Below, one piece after another: positions 35,025-43,721 of a stretch of 64,000 nucleotides of DNA. Under the pieces are notes generated by a model. It did no database searches. It had not been told where the DNA came from and was given only the letters and a program-made list of their open reading frames with translations. The stretch's first letter is position 1. Each line of letters opens with the position of its first letter. This stretch comes from Nocardia bovistercoris (lineage in GTDB: Bacteria; Actinomycetota; Actinomycetes; Mycobacteriales; Mycobacteriaceae), in assembly GCF_015674855.1 (NCBI RefSeq), contig NZ_JADMLG010000024.1, positions 40,970 to 104,969 on the forward strand. Reading direction: 5' to 3'. The translations under genes and the position numbers were made by a program.

Positions 35025-37406
35025 CTACCGAGGCGAGGAACTCCCCGCGCCGTCGACGGGTATCGAATCCAGCATCTGCCGTGCGGATCTCAGTGGCGCT
35101 TCGCTGTGCGCGCGCAGCACGTTCGACAGCGTCGCGGCGAAATCCGGCGGCAGGGCGCCCGCGCGAACAGCTCGAACCGCCCGCTGCACCGTAGCCGTCA
35201 GCGCGGTCGCGGCATCGTGCGCCGTGGTGTTCGCGAACCCGGCGACCGCGAGCCGGAAGTGTTCGACGGCCTCGTCGGACAGTTCGGCGTCGGCACTGTC
35301 CGACAAGGTGATGATGTCGATGTAGGCGCGCGTGATCTTGAACCCGAGGACCACGCCGCGGTCGGGATCGCCGGAGGCGCCCGCCGCCGCGAGACACACG
35401 TCGACGGCCTCCCACGCGTACAGCGGGTCACCGGTGATCTCACTGCGCTGCAACAGGGCATCGGCGAGACGTTCGGACACCTCGGCGCGCTCCGGCGCGT
35501 CAGGGGCGGTGACCGCGAGCGCCGAACGCAGCACCCGCGTGGCGTCGGTGAGGAAGTCGGCGCCGCCCGCCGATTCGTACCGGCGCAGCAGCAGCTCACC
35601 GAGCCCGGCCATCGCGGCGTCGCCCGCCTCGGTATCGGCGAGTTCGGCCTGGGCGGCCTTGCCGACGGCGATCGCCTCGTCGAGGTCACCCGGTTTGCGG
35701 GTGTCGTCCCATCTGTTCCGCAGCAGCGTCATGAATTCGGTGAGCAGATCCGCACGCTCGGGATAGCCCATCGGCACCGTCTCCAACGCGCGGCGACAGG
35801 CACTGAGCGCGGCATCGGCGCCACCCGCCCGGATCGCCTCGGTGGCGGCGTCGACGACGGCCAGATAGTGCGCCTTGTCATCGGCGCTCGGCGGATCCGG
35901 CGGCGGATCGGGGAAATTCGGGGCGATGCGCCGCAGGATCTCCGGTGAGAGATAGGCGAACGGCGACCCGCCCGAGCTCGGCTGCGAAACCACCGCGCGG
36001 AACACCCGGCCCGGCACGTCGTAGCGCTGGGTGACGAATCGCGAGACCGCGGTGAGCACCTGGGCCGCGTCGCTGCGCGGAATCGCTTCGCGCAGGATCT
36101 TCGCGACGTCGGGACGGAACGCGAATACCCGGCTGTCCTCGGGGATGCTGTACGGCGGTGCGGAATCGTCGCCCGCGTCCTCGATCAACCCGCCCGCGAG
36201 CACCTCGGCGAGCACACTGCGTTTGCTGCCCGGCAGCACCGCCTGCTGCACCAGTCGCATGATCGGCGGCAACAGCGGCACCTGGGCCAGGCACGCCGCC
36301 AAGCGGAACGCGTCGGGAGAGGACGCCGAACGGAAACGCCGGACCCGCTCGAGCGCGCCGTGGCCGAGTTCCTCGCGTTGCCGCACGGCAAGGGGTCTGG
36401 GTTCGTGAGTCGGGTCGGGGCGGCGCAGCAGCGGATAGCCCGCCGATCGCCGGTCACCGGAGAGCAATTGAGCCCACGGACGAATCCAGCCCGTCGTCAG
36501 TTCCAGCACCGGAATGGGCACCGTGCCTGTGTCGTCCGGCGCGGTCAGGCGCAACGGCGACGGGCGATCGGGCACCACGGCGGTGAGCCTGCCGTGACCC
36601 CAGGTCAACCCGGTCCGCTGCCACAGGTTGCTGGGCAGCGGCTGGGCGATCGCGACCGGGGAATTCGCGGCCAGCCGCGCCAATTCCCTGGTGGCCGCGC
36701 CGGATACCCACGCGTCGCCGAGACAGGCGCTGAACACCATGACAACGCGGCGTCCCGTCGGATCCGACAGCACCGACAGCGAGCTGTCCGGGGTCCCCAT
36801 CGGATGCGTCGCCAGTCTCGGTGCGCCCGCGTCGTCGTCGAGGTACCACACCGTGACCTGCCGGAAGCCGACCGCGTTCACAAGGGCGTGCACCGACTCG
36901 GCGAGTCCGCTCCACGCGGCCATCGACGGATGCCGGTCGAAGACCAGCGCGGCCTCGCGCTGCCGGACCGGATTCGCCTTCGTGACCGGCCAGGCGATCG
37001 CGGTACGCGCGGTGCGTTCCACCGTCGCGTCCTCGTCGAACACCTGCTCGTGCGGATCCGGCACCCGGCGGGCCAGCGGGCGCAACTCGCCGAGCACACT
37101 CGCCTCCGAATCCAGCGGCGAAGGGGTGGGCACGTCGACGTCGAGCCGGTACGGCCAGTGCGCGGTGTGTGCGGCGGGCGCCGTCAGCGCCGAGTCGCGA
37201 GGCAGCAGATGTCCGCCGACGATGCCGGGGTCCGACAGCGCCCGGTTCGACGGTACGTCGACGTCGACCTGCGTCGAATCGTGGTGAGGCGCGTCCGAAT
37301 CCGCCCGGTGGGTGATGTGGTTGGCCAGCCAGAGCGCCTCGGCGACGGTGCTGCCGTCGACGTCGAGGCCGTGCAACGCGTCGAGGAGATCCGAGAGGCT
37401 CGCCAT
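35025..37406 (-). CDS. SAV_2336-type protein: vWA-like domain with helical repeat C-terminus
   Basis: 793 residues from ATG 37406 (AAGGGA 7 bases upstream). The N-terminal ~450 match the SAV_2336 N-terminal domain family: AALVFDRHPSMAAWSGLAES resembles the vWA entry (VxFDxSxSM) and RRVVMVFSACLGDAWVSGAA the following strand. The last ~250 residues are TPR-like helices (DLDEAIAVGKAAQAELADTE). In surveys of actinobacterial conflict systems a vWA protein acts with a MoxR ATPase and a VMAP protein; all three are adjacent here. Confidence 0.8.
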   Translation of the reverse strand: MASLSDLLDALHGLDVDGSTVAEALWLANHITHRADSDAPHHDSTQVDVDVPSNRALSDPGIVGGHLLPRDSALTAPAAHTAHWPYRLDVDVPTPSPLDSEASVLGELRPLARRVPDPHEQVFDEDATVERTARTAIAWPVTKANPVRQREAALVFDRHPSMAAWSGLAESVHALVNAVGFRQVTVWYLDDDAGAPRLATHPMGTPDSSLSVLSDPTGRRVVMVFSACLGDAWVSGAATRELARLAANSPVAIAQPLPSNLWQRTGLTWGHGRLTAVVPDRPSPLRLTAPDDTGTVPIPVLELTTGWIRPWAQLLSGDRRSAGYPLLRRPDPTHEPRPLAVRQREELGHGALERVRRFRSASSPDAFRLAACLAQVPLLPPIMRLVQQAVLPGSKRSVLAEVLAGGLIEDAGDDSAPPYSIPEDSRVFAFRPDVAKILREAIPRSDAAQVLTAVSRFVTQRYDVPGRVFRAVVSQPSSGGSPFAYLSPEILRRIAPNFPDPPPDPPSADDKAHYLAVVDAATEAIRAGGADAALSACRRALETVPMGYPERADLLTEFMTLLRNRWDDTRKPGDLDEAIAVGKAAQAELADTEAGDAAMAGLGELLLRRYESAGGADFLTDATRVLRSALAVTAPDAPERAEVSERLADALLQRSEITGDPLYAWEAVDVCLAAAGASGDPDRGVVLGFKITRAYIDIITLSDSADAELSDEAVEHFRLAVAGFANTTAHDAATALTATVQRAVRAVRAGALPPDFAATLSNVLRAHSEAPLRSARQMLDSIPVDGAGSSSPR

Positions 37407-37407
37407 C

Positions 37408-37497
37408 TCAGCGTCCCTTCGCCGTCTCCGCGTGCCTTGCCATCTCAGCATGCCTCGCCATCGCCGCGGGTGTCGCCATTTCAGCGTGCCTCGCCAT
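37408..37497 (-). CDS. 29-residue repeat mini-ORF bridging MoxR and vWA genes
   Basis: ATG 37497 lies one base after the MoxR stop and has GGAGG 5 bases upstream. It encodes MARHAE-MATPAA-MARHAE-MARHAE-TAKGR, from five 18-base units, and its TGA lies one base before the vWA ATG. Each unit carries GCTGA(A/G)ATGGC, a copy of the stop/start junction itself. It may serve only to pass ribosomes on, or it may be an expansion with no function. Confidence 0.55.
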   Translation of the reverse strand: MARHAEMATPAAMARHAEMARHAETAKGR

Positions 37498-37498
37498 T

Positions 37499-38518
37499 TC
37501 AGCCTCCGGTGTCCATGGGCTGCATCAGCCGCTCGGCCAGGCTCTTTCGGTCCGCGCCGTCCACGCGGGTGGCTTGGGTGAGCACGTGGAGGGCGATCAA
37601 CAGCCGATCTGTCGGCAACGACCCCAATTCACTTCGCCTGCGCACGAACTCATCGATTATATCGCGGTACTCCTCGACGGCGGTATCACCGAGATGCGCG
37701 GCGACCACCCGTTCCAGTTGTCCGCGTTCGGGTTTGCTGAGCCGCAGATGTAGGCAGCGACGCAGGAAGGCGGCCGGGAATTCGCGTTCGCCGTTGCTGG
37801 TCATGATGATCACCGGGAACGCGTTGCACTGCACGAACCCCTCACGGATGGCGACCCTTTCGCGGCCCTCGTGGGTGAAGACCTCGACCTCGGGACTGTG
37901 CGCCCTGATGCGGCGCAATTCGTCGACCGGGTATTCACCGTTCTCGAAGACGTGCAGCAGGTCGTTGGGCAGATCGATATCGGCCTTGTCGATCTCGTCG
38001 ATGAGCAGCACGCGCGGCCTGCGATAGGGCAGCAGCGCGGTGCCGAGCGGGCCGAGGGTGATGTAGTCGGCCAAACCGGACTCGCCGTCGGTGCGCAGGC
38101 CCGGCACCTGCGACTCCTCGAAGCGGCGCAGGGCGTCGTACTGGTAGAGGCCGTCGCGCAGGACGCTGCGGCTTGTGATCGGCCAGTGCAGTACCGGACC
38201 CAGGTTCAGTTCCCTGGTGATCAGATAGGCCAGCGACGATTTGCCGAGCCCGGGCGCACCGCTCACCAGCAGTGGTCGCCTGCACAGCAGTGCGGCGTTG
38301 ATGACGTCGAGGTCGTCGGGCCGCAGCTGGTGCGCGCCGATCCCGTTGCGGCCCAGTTTGCGGTCGAGTTGGGCGGCCTGATCCGGCTGCGGACGCGGCG
38401 GCGACACGAATGGGCCGCCGGTGAAGGTGCGGGCGACCATGGGGGGCGGCACGGAATCCCAACCGTCCGGGCGCGGCTCCCCCGACCCGTGGAATACGTG
38501 CCACGTCGGCGCCGTCAT
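37499..38518 (-). CDS. MoxR-type AAA+ ATPase
   Basis: 339 residues. Walker A VSGAPGLGKSSLAYL (about 85-99), Walker B RVLLIDEIDKADIDLPNDLL (about 169-188), sensor 1 VIIMTSNGEREFP, and an arginine finger region FLRRCLHLRL. MoxR ATPases act as chaperones for vWA proteins. ATG 38518 overlaps the stop of the protease gene (ATGA); the vWA gene follows via the mini-ORF. Confidence 0.9.
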   Translation of the reverse strand: MTAPTWHVFHGSGEPRPDGWDSVPPPMVARTFTGGPFVSPPRPQPDQAAQLDRKLGRNGIGAHQLRPDDLDVINAALLCRRPLLVSGAPGLGKSSLAYLITRELNLGPVLHWPITSRSVLRDGLYQYDALRRFEESQVPGLRTDGESGLADYITLGPLGTALLPYRRPRVLLIDEIDKADIDLPNDLLHVFENGEYPVDELRRIRAHSPEVEVFTHEGRERVAIREGFVQCNAFPVIIMTSNGEREFPAAFLRRCLHLRLSKPERGQLERVVAAHLGDTAVEEYRDIIDEFVRRRSELGSLPTDRLLIALHVLTQATRVDGADRKSLAERLMQPMDTGG

Positions 38519-40377
38519 ATCAACTCCCTCGTAGCGCCGGGCCCCGCGAGAGGCGGCGGACGTCGTCGACTCTCCCCGGGTCTGTCGATGATGCACACGA
38601 TCTTGCGCCAGAACTCGTCCCGATCCACGGACCGGGTGTGATCTCGCTGTTCGCGCCAGATCGCAGTGTACCAATCCAGCGGCGAGCTTTCGCCGATACG
38701 AGTCGCCACGTGCCTTCGGAACAGCGTGCCGTCGCAGGCCGCGCCGCCGGGATGTTCCGGGCACGACGCGACCCGCCAGAGGCTGACCGGCAGCGCGTTC
38801 GTTCGCGACGCCGCGAGGACGTGCTCGGTCGGCGGTTCCGAGACGCCGAGACCGTCCGGCGGATCGTCATCGGCGAACAGCACCTGCAACTCACGCAGCG
38901 CGCGGCCGCGCGGGTCGTCGCAGCCGAGCCAGACCATGCGGTCGGAATCGTGACGCCGCAGGCGATTCCAGCGCAGATCGAGTTCGGCGAGTTGCTCGCT
39001 GTTCTTCTCCCAGGTGGCACTGCGCCGCAACCGCATCATGAACTTGCTGAACGGCCGCTCGTCGGCGCGACGCCATTCGTAGAGTGGATCGTCGGTCAGG
39101 TGGTCGTCGGGCAGCGCGACCACGATCTCGACGGCATCCAACGGCTTGTCGATGGTGGTCAGCTCGATGTCGATGGCCCGCTTCAATTCCCGCTTCGCCT
39201 GGTCGTAAGTGGGGAATCGACCGGTGGGCGGAAGCGTGATGATCTCCTGCTCCCCCGTCCTTCGCGCCAGTTCGTAGCGGTGCGGCAACGGGGCGTGCTC
39301 GTCGATCCGAGGCCCTTCCTCCGGCACGATGATGCCGAAAAGTGTAGTTACTTCGGCGGATTCGGCGCGTGGCACGGCGAAGCGGCGCTCGAACTCCGGG
39401 AGGTCGCGCGGCGGGATGAGTTTCTTGGGGATCTCCCGCAAGCCCCGCGCGACGTGCGGCGACTCGGGCAGGTAGTTCGGTGCGAGCGCGCAGAAACGCG
39501 CGAGGTGCAAAGGGGGATCCTGACTTTCGGTCCCGATGTACTCCACCAGGTCGCGCAGGGTGACCAACCGGCCCGAATCGGGCGCGAACGAGTCGCGGAA
39601 CAGTTCACCCACCAGCGCCGCGGGCACGCGGCGGTCGGCGGCCGCGGAGATCGCGGCCAGCCACCCTTGCAGTTCCACCACCCACCGACGGACCGGCGCC
39701 TCCGCCCCGACCAGGCGATCCGTCCACGCCGCCTCGTCGCGGTGCCTGGCGTCGTGCGCGGTGACGATCTCCTCGTAGAGTCCGCGATCGCAGCGCCGCA
39801 GGCCGTCGAGCAGGTAGGCGACGGCGCCGCCCTGCGGGGATTGCAGGTTCTCGCTCGCCTTGAGGAAGCCGACGACGCCGCCGTGGCGCACCGACCACAC
39901 CGGCCCGCCGGACATGCCCTGGATCACCGACCGATCGCCGTCGACGGTGAAGAATCGCTCGTGCTTGTCGCGGAAGCGGTAGTTGCGATACAGCTCGACG
40001 ACTCGCTCGACATAGCTCGCGTTCAGCGCGCAGACGAGCAGTTCGTCACCGGGGGTCAGCACCGGTTCCGACATCAGGACACACGGCGCCGCGACGCGGT
40101 CGGGCTCGTCGAGGCGCAGCACCGCAAGATCGTCGAAACCCCAACGCCCGCCACCCGGCGGGGCGGCGGAAGCGGCGACCACCTCGCAGCCGCGGTCCGC
40201 ACCGTCGCCGAAGGCCAGCCGTAGCCGCGCCGCGCCGTCGGCGACATGCGCCGCCGTCACCGCGTAGTTCGGTGCGATGCGGAAAGCGGTGCCGATCCGC
40301 TCGGCGCCGTCGCGGTCGTGCGAGACCGCGGCGACCGCGTCCTTCAGCAGATCATCGATACCCTCGTGGCCGGGCAC
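38515..40377 (-). CDS. Trypsin-like protease fused to VMAP C-terminal region
   Basis: 620 residues. The N-terminal ~200 are a trypsin-fold serine protease with triad H44 (AVTAAHVADG), D83 (FDDLAVLRLD) and S156 (IQGMSGGPVW). There is no signal peptide, so it acts inside the cell. The rest resembles VMAP (vWA-MoxR-associated protein) middle and C-terminal regions, e.g. WLAAISAAADRRVPAALVGE, DAVEIVVALPDDHL and RMVWLGCDDPRGRALRELQ. In ternary conflict systems this protein is the effector held in check by the MoxR-vWA pair. GTG 40377 is the start. Confidence 0.82.
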   Translation of the reverse strand: MPGHEGIDDLLKDAVAAVSHDRDGAERIGTAFRIAPNYAVTAAHVADGAARLRLAFGDGADRGCEVVAASAAPPGGGRWGFDDLAVLRLDEPDRVAAPCVLMSEPVLTPGDELLVCALNASYVERVVELYRNYRFRDKHERFFTVDGDRSVIQGMSGGPVWSVRHGGVVGFLKASENLQSPQGGAVAYLLDGLRRCDRGLYEEIVTAHDARHRDEAAWTDRLVGAEAPVRRWVVELQGWLAAISAAADRRVPAALVGELFRDSFAPDSGRLVTLRDLVEYIGTESQDPPLHLARFCALAPNYLPESPHVARGLREIPKKLIPPRDLPEFERRFAVPRAESAEVTTLFGIIVPEEGPRIDEHAPLPHRYELARRTGEQEIITLPPTGRFPTYDQAKRELKRAIDIELTTIDKPLDAVEIVVALPDDHLTDDPLYEWRRADERPFSKFMMRLRRSATWEKNSEQLAELDLRWNRLRRHDSDRMVWLGCDDPRGRALRELQVLFADDDPPDGLGVSEPPTEHVLAASRTNALPVSLWRVASCPEHPGGAACDGTLFRRHVATRIGESSPLDWYTAIWREQRDHTRSVDRDEFWRKIVCIIDRPGESRRRPPPLAGPGATRELI

Positions 40378-40390
40378 GGTGCGCCCCCGC

Positions 40391-40729
40391 CTACGACGCG
40401 GCGGGTGCGGCGTCCGGCTCCCCGTGCATATCCCATTCCAGGTTCACCTTGAGCGACGCCTTCATGCCACCGGAGGCGAGCACCGCGACGACCCGACCGG
40501 AGTCCAGCGACAGCTCCACACCGAATTCGACCGAGACGGCATCCGGTTTCAGCCCATCGACCGCGCCGTGCACCGCCGAGGCGACGCTGCGGATCGTCGG
40601 CCCGAGGGTGTCGAGCCGGAAACGATCACGCAGGCCGACGTCGACGCCGGTGGGACCGGTCTCCTCGGCGTCCACCCTGGCGTGGATGACCGTGCCGTCC
40701 GGCATCTCAACGCGTTCGATTCGAGTCAT
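40391..40729 (-). CDS. Trypco1 (CU044_2847 family) trypsin-co-occurring protein
   Basis: 112 residues. The fold is two strands (TRIERVEMPDGTVIHARVDA), a helix (LGPTIRSVASAVHGAVDGLK) and the diagnostic strand VSVEFGVELSLDSGRVVAVL ending ASLKVNLEWD. Trypco1 proteins occur next to trypsin-type effectors in actinobacterial conflict systems; the protease gene begins 13 bases downstream. First gene of the array that runs to fxsT. Confidence 0.85.
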   Translation of the reverse strand: MTRIERVEMPDGTVIHARVDAEETGPTGVDVGLRDRFRLDTLGPTIRSVASAVHGAVDGLKPDAVSVEFGVELSLDSGRVVAVLASGGMKASLKVNLEWDMHGEPDAAPAAS

Positions 40730-40882
40730 GCCACCCCCAGCTCACAATTGGTCGAACCAGCGAAATCCCCTGAAGCAGTCGCACTCTAACACCGAAAGCC
40801 GCTGCGTGGCCATCGTTCCGCAACACCTCACCGTCGCCGAGCGCGACCGGATCGGGCGCACCCGGCATCATCGCCCTCTTGA

Positions 40883-42190
40883 TCAGCGGCGGATTTCCCC
40901 CGACAGGGCACGCGCGGGCGGATCGAGTGTGACGGACTCCGCACCGGGTGGACTCGCTCGGGTGCGTCCGGCGAACCGGTTCATCACCGGCACGTCGACC
41001 CAGTGGTAGAGGGCGGCCGCCGCCACGGTCGACAGCACCAGGGCGAGCAGGGCGAACCCGATCCAGCCCAGGAAGCCGAATTGTCCGCCGCCGATCAGGA
41101 ATCGGGTGATGAGCACCATCACCGGGAACTGGATCAGGTAGAAGGCGTAGGAGATATTGCCGAACCACACCATGCGCGGATGCGCGTTGAGCCCGGAAAT
41201 GCCTTGTAGGTCACGGGCCGCGAGGGTGGCCACCAATGCCGCCATGGGAGCGATCAGCAGCGCGGACATCTTGAAATCGACCGGCACCACCCAGGTCGCG
41301 GCGTAGGCGACGATCAGAGCGAGCAGCGGCGGCGCGAGACGGGTGTTGCGCCATTGCTTTTCGAGGACGAGGCGGGCGGTGAGCACGCCGAGGTAGAACT
41401 CGGGCAGCCGGGACAGCGGGAAGGTGTAGCCGAGCCAATACGACGGCGACACCGGGATATCCGGCTGCGCGAACCACGCCTGGGAGGCGTGCAATTCGTA
41501 ATGCGGTGAGCTGTCGCCGGGTACCAGCCGCGGCGCGAAGGCGTTCGCGATGCCTTTGGGGCCGGGCACCCACAGGTAGAACGCGGCGTGCACAGCCAAC
41601 ACGAACAGCACAAGCAGCGTGGCCGCCAGCAGCAGCCGCCGCGTCGGGACGCGCCGCACCAGCGGAAGCAGCAACGGAAAGCTCAGGTAGAAAAGCATTT
41701 CCGAGACCAGCGACCAGGACGGCACGTTGAGTCCGCCGACCGTACTCCATTTCGGCACCCACGCGTGCACCAGCAGCACATTCGGCAGCCACACCACCAG
41801 CCGGTGCAGCGGCACGCCCGCGGCGACCACGAATACGGCCGCCGCCACCAGATGGGTCGGGTAAATCTTCAGCACCCGCCGCCGATAGAACAGCCCCACC
41901 GGCATTCCCGGACGGAACGACCAGTAGATGATGAAACCCGACAGCACGAAGAAGAACGTGACCCCGGCGGCCCCGAGTTGCATCGGCATCCACTGGTGCA
42001 AACGCCGGAAGAGCTCCGACTTCTGGAACGGGTACACCGGCAGGAATACCAAGGCATGCAGGACGAATACCGCGAACGCCGCCCACCAGCGCGTGCCGGT
42101 GAGCGAGGGCAGCGCGGGACGCGGCGGGTCGGTGGCGGGTGCGGTGGTCGCGACCACCGGTGCGGGCAGCACCTCCGGCGAGTGGGTCAT
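40883..42190 (-). CDS. Membrane acyltransferase (acyltransferase 3 family)
   Basis: 435 residues with about ten transmembrane helices. The early motif RWWAAFAVFVLHALVF contains the histidine that is catalytic in this family, and GAAGVTFFFVLSGFIIYWS and YRRRVLKIYPTHL are the usual following boxes. Such proteins O-acylate cell-surface sugars or lipids. ATG 42190 overlaps the SGNH hydrolase stop (ATGA), a pairing that is common: one moves acyl groups in the membrane, the other handles them outside. Confidence 0.9.
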   Translation of the reverse strand: MTHSPEVLPAPVVATTAPATDPPRPALPSLTGTRWWAAFAVFVLHALVFLPVYPFQKSELFRRLHQWMPMQLGAAGVTFFFVLSGFIIYWSFRPGMPVGLFYRRRVLKIYPTHLVAAAVFVVAAGVPLHRLVVWLPNVLLVHAWVPKWSTVGGLNVPSWSLVSEMLFYLSFPLLLPLVRRVPTRRLLLAATLLVLFVLAVHAAFYLWVPGPKGIANAFAPRLVPGDSSPHYELHASQAWFAQPDIPVSPSYWLGYTFPLSRLPEFYLGVLTARLVLEKQWRNTRLAPPLLALIVAYAATWVVPVDFKMSALLIAPMAALVATLAARDLQGISGLNAHPRMVWFGNISYAFYLIQFPVMVLITRFLIGGGQFGFLGWIGFALLALVLSTVAAAALYHWVDVPVMNRFAGRTRASPPGAESVTLDPPARALSGEIRR

Positions 42191-43113
42191 CGAAGGTACC
42201 TGTCGTACAGAGCGTTCGCGAGCACCGCGTCGCCGCGCGAGGACGGGTGCAGCGGCAGCCCGATGATGTCGGTGTGCGGATCGAAGACGCCGTTGATCCA
42301 CGGTTCGGCCGAGCACAGTCCGTGCCCGACGGTCAGCGCGCGGGCGTCGAAGAATTCCACCCCGAGTATTGCGGCGGCCGCGCGCTGGGCGGCGTCCATG
42401 CGGTCGAAGTACTCGACGATGGCGCGTCCGCGCGGCTGGATGTAGGGCGCGACGCCGAGGATGCTGACGCAGGCCGTCTCCTGTCCGGCGGGCAGGACCT
42501 CCGGGTATCCGAGAATCACTACGTGCGCCGCGGGCGCGTAGTACCGGATGTAGGTCACCGCGGCGCGGACCCGGTCGGCGTACGCGGGACCGGTCACCCC
42601 GTACAGGTCGGGGATGCGGCCCTGTTCCACCGCGTCGAGGCCGCAGCCGCGGATCAGGTCGAAGACGCACTGCTGGAGCGCGTACCAGAGGGTCTGGTCG
42701 GATTCGCCCCAGTGGTCGTCGAGACCGAGTTGCAGGGTCACCAGCCTGGTCGCCGAACCGAACGCGCCGTCGCTCTTGGCTTGGAGCACCTGCATGGCGA
42801 GGGTGTATCCGGGGCCGCTGTCGATGGTCGCGCCCGAACAGGACGGGTCGGCGATCTGCTCTGACCCGTTCGGCCCGAGCAGGCGGCCGAGTTGCGCGGG
42901 CCACGCCGTGCCGCCGCGCACGCACACGTCGCCGAGGGTCAGCGGATCCCAGCCGTTCGCGGTGAACGAGTCGCCGAGGACGACGACCTGTTTGCCCTCG
43001 GGCTCCGAATCCGCCTGCGCCGCCGTGGTTCCCAGGGCGGACGCGGTGATCGCGACGGCGGCCGCGCATAACGCGCGCAGCCACGTGCCGACACCGTAGG
43101 TTGCCGATCGCAT
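42187..43113 (-). CDS. Secreted SGNH/GDSL hydrolase
   Basis: 308 residues with a signal peptide (LRALCAAAVAITASALGTTA, cleavage near AQADS). Block I is VVVLGDSFTANGWDP with the serine nucleophile, block III LQLGLDDHWG (D in place of the usual N), and the acid/base pair lies in IGLPLHPSSRGDAVLA. It contains cysteine pairs as expected outside the cell. Likely esterase acting on acylated envelope molecules with the neighbouring acyltransferase. Confidence 0.85.
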   Translation of the reverse strand: MRSATYGVGTWLRALCAAAVAITASALGTTAAQADSEPEGKQVVVLGDSFTANGWDPLTLGDVCVRGGTAWPAQLGRLLGPNGSEQIADPSCSGATIDSGPGYTLAMQVLQAKSDGAFGSATRLVTLQLGLDDHWGESDQTLWYALQQCVFDLIRGCGLDAVEQGRIPDLYGVTGPAYADRVRAAVTYIRYYAPAAHVVILGYPEVLPAGQETACVSILGVAPYIQPRGRAIVEYFDRMDAAQRAAAAILGVEFFDARALTVGHGLCSAEPWINGVFDPHTDIIGLPLHPSSRGDAVLANALYDRYLR

Positions 43114-43129
43114 GACATCTACCCGCCGC

Positions 43130-43516
43130 TCAGTATCCCGCGCGCGGTTCGAAGCCGGGGGCCTCGAGTGTCGGCGGCGCGGGTTTGGGCTGCGGGGCGG
43201 GCTGGGGCGCCGGTTGCGGGGCGACCGGACGCGGGGCGGGCGCTTCGGCCACGGGGGCGGGCGGCTCCGGCGCGGGCGTTTCCGGCTCGACCGGTGCGGG
43301 CGCGGTACTGCTCACCGGCGCGGGCGCCGCACTGTTCACCGGCGCGGGCAGTGTGACAGGCGCCGTTGTGGTCGGGGCGGGTGCGACGGCGCTACTGCCC
43401 GAGCCCTGCTCCTTGTCCGTGTCGTTGTCGCCACAGGCCGCGACGCCGAGTAGGCACCCCGCGGCGAGCAGTGCGCCCGCCGTCCTGACGACGACACCCG
43501 AAGTGCGAATCTTCAT
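43130..43516 (-). CDS. Proline/alanine-rich lipoprotein
   Basis: 128 residues. Lipobox LLGVAACGDN (cysteine at about 28). The mature part is almost wholly Pro-Ala-Val repeats (PAPVSSTAPAPVEPETPAPE, PQPAPQPAPQPKP), an extended cell-wall-spanning stalk with no folded domain. First gene of the operon with the SGNH hydrolase, 16 bases apart. Confidence 0.8.
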   Translation of the reverse strand: MKIRTSGVVVRTAGALLAAGCLLGVAACGDNDTDKEQGSGSSAVAPAPTTTAPVTLPAPVNSAAPAPVSSTAPAPVEPETPAPEPPAPVAEAPAPRPVAPQPAPQPAPQPKPAPPTLEAPGFEPRAGY

Positions 43517-43721
43517 GGGACTCCTCGCATCACAGTCTGAAATGTCAGTACTTCACTTTTGGGCAAGCGTACAAGTCCTCCGGTCCGAGGGGAACGCGAT
43601 CCGCCCGATTCCGAACGGCGCCCGCATCGTCGGCACCGTACCAAGATCCCCGTAACGCCAGTTGGGAAACTATGTTCTTCAGTGGAGAGATGATTATTCT
43701 CGAATGTAGCGAAAGGCGCCA

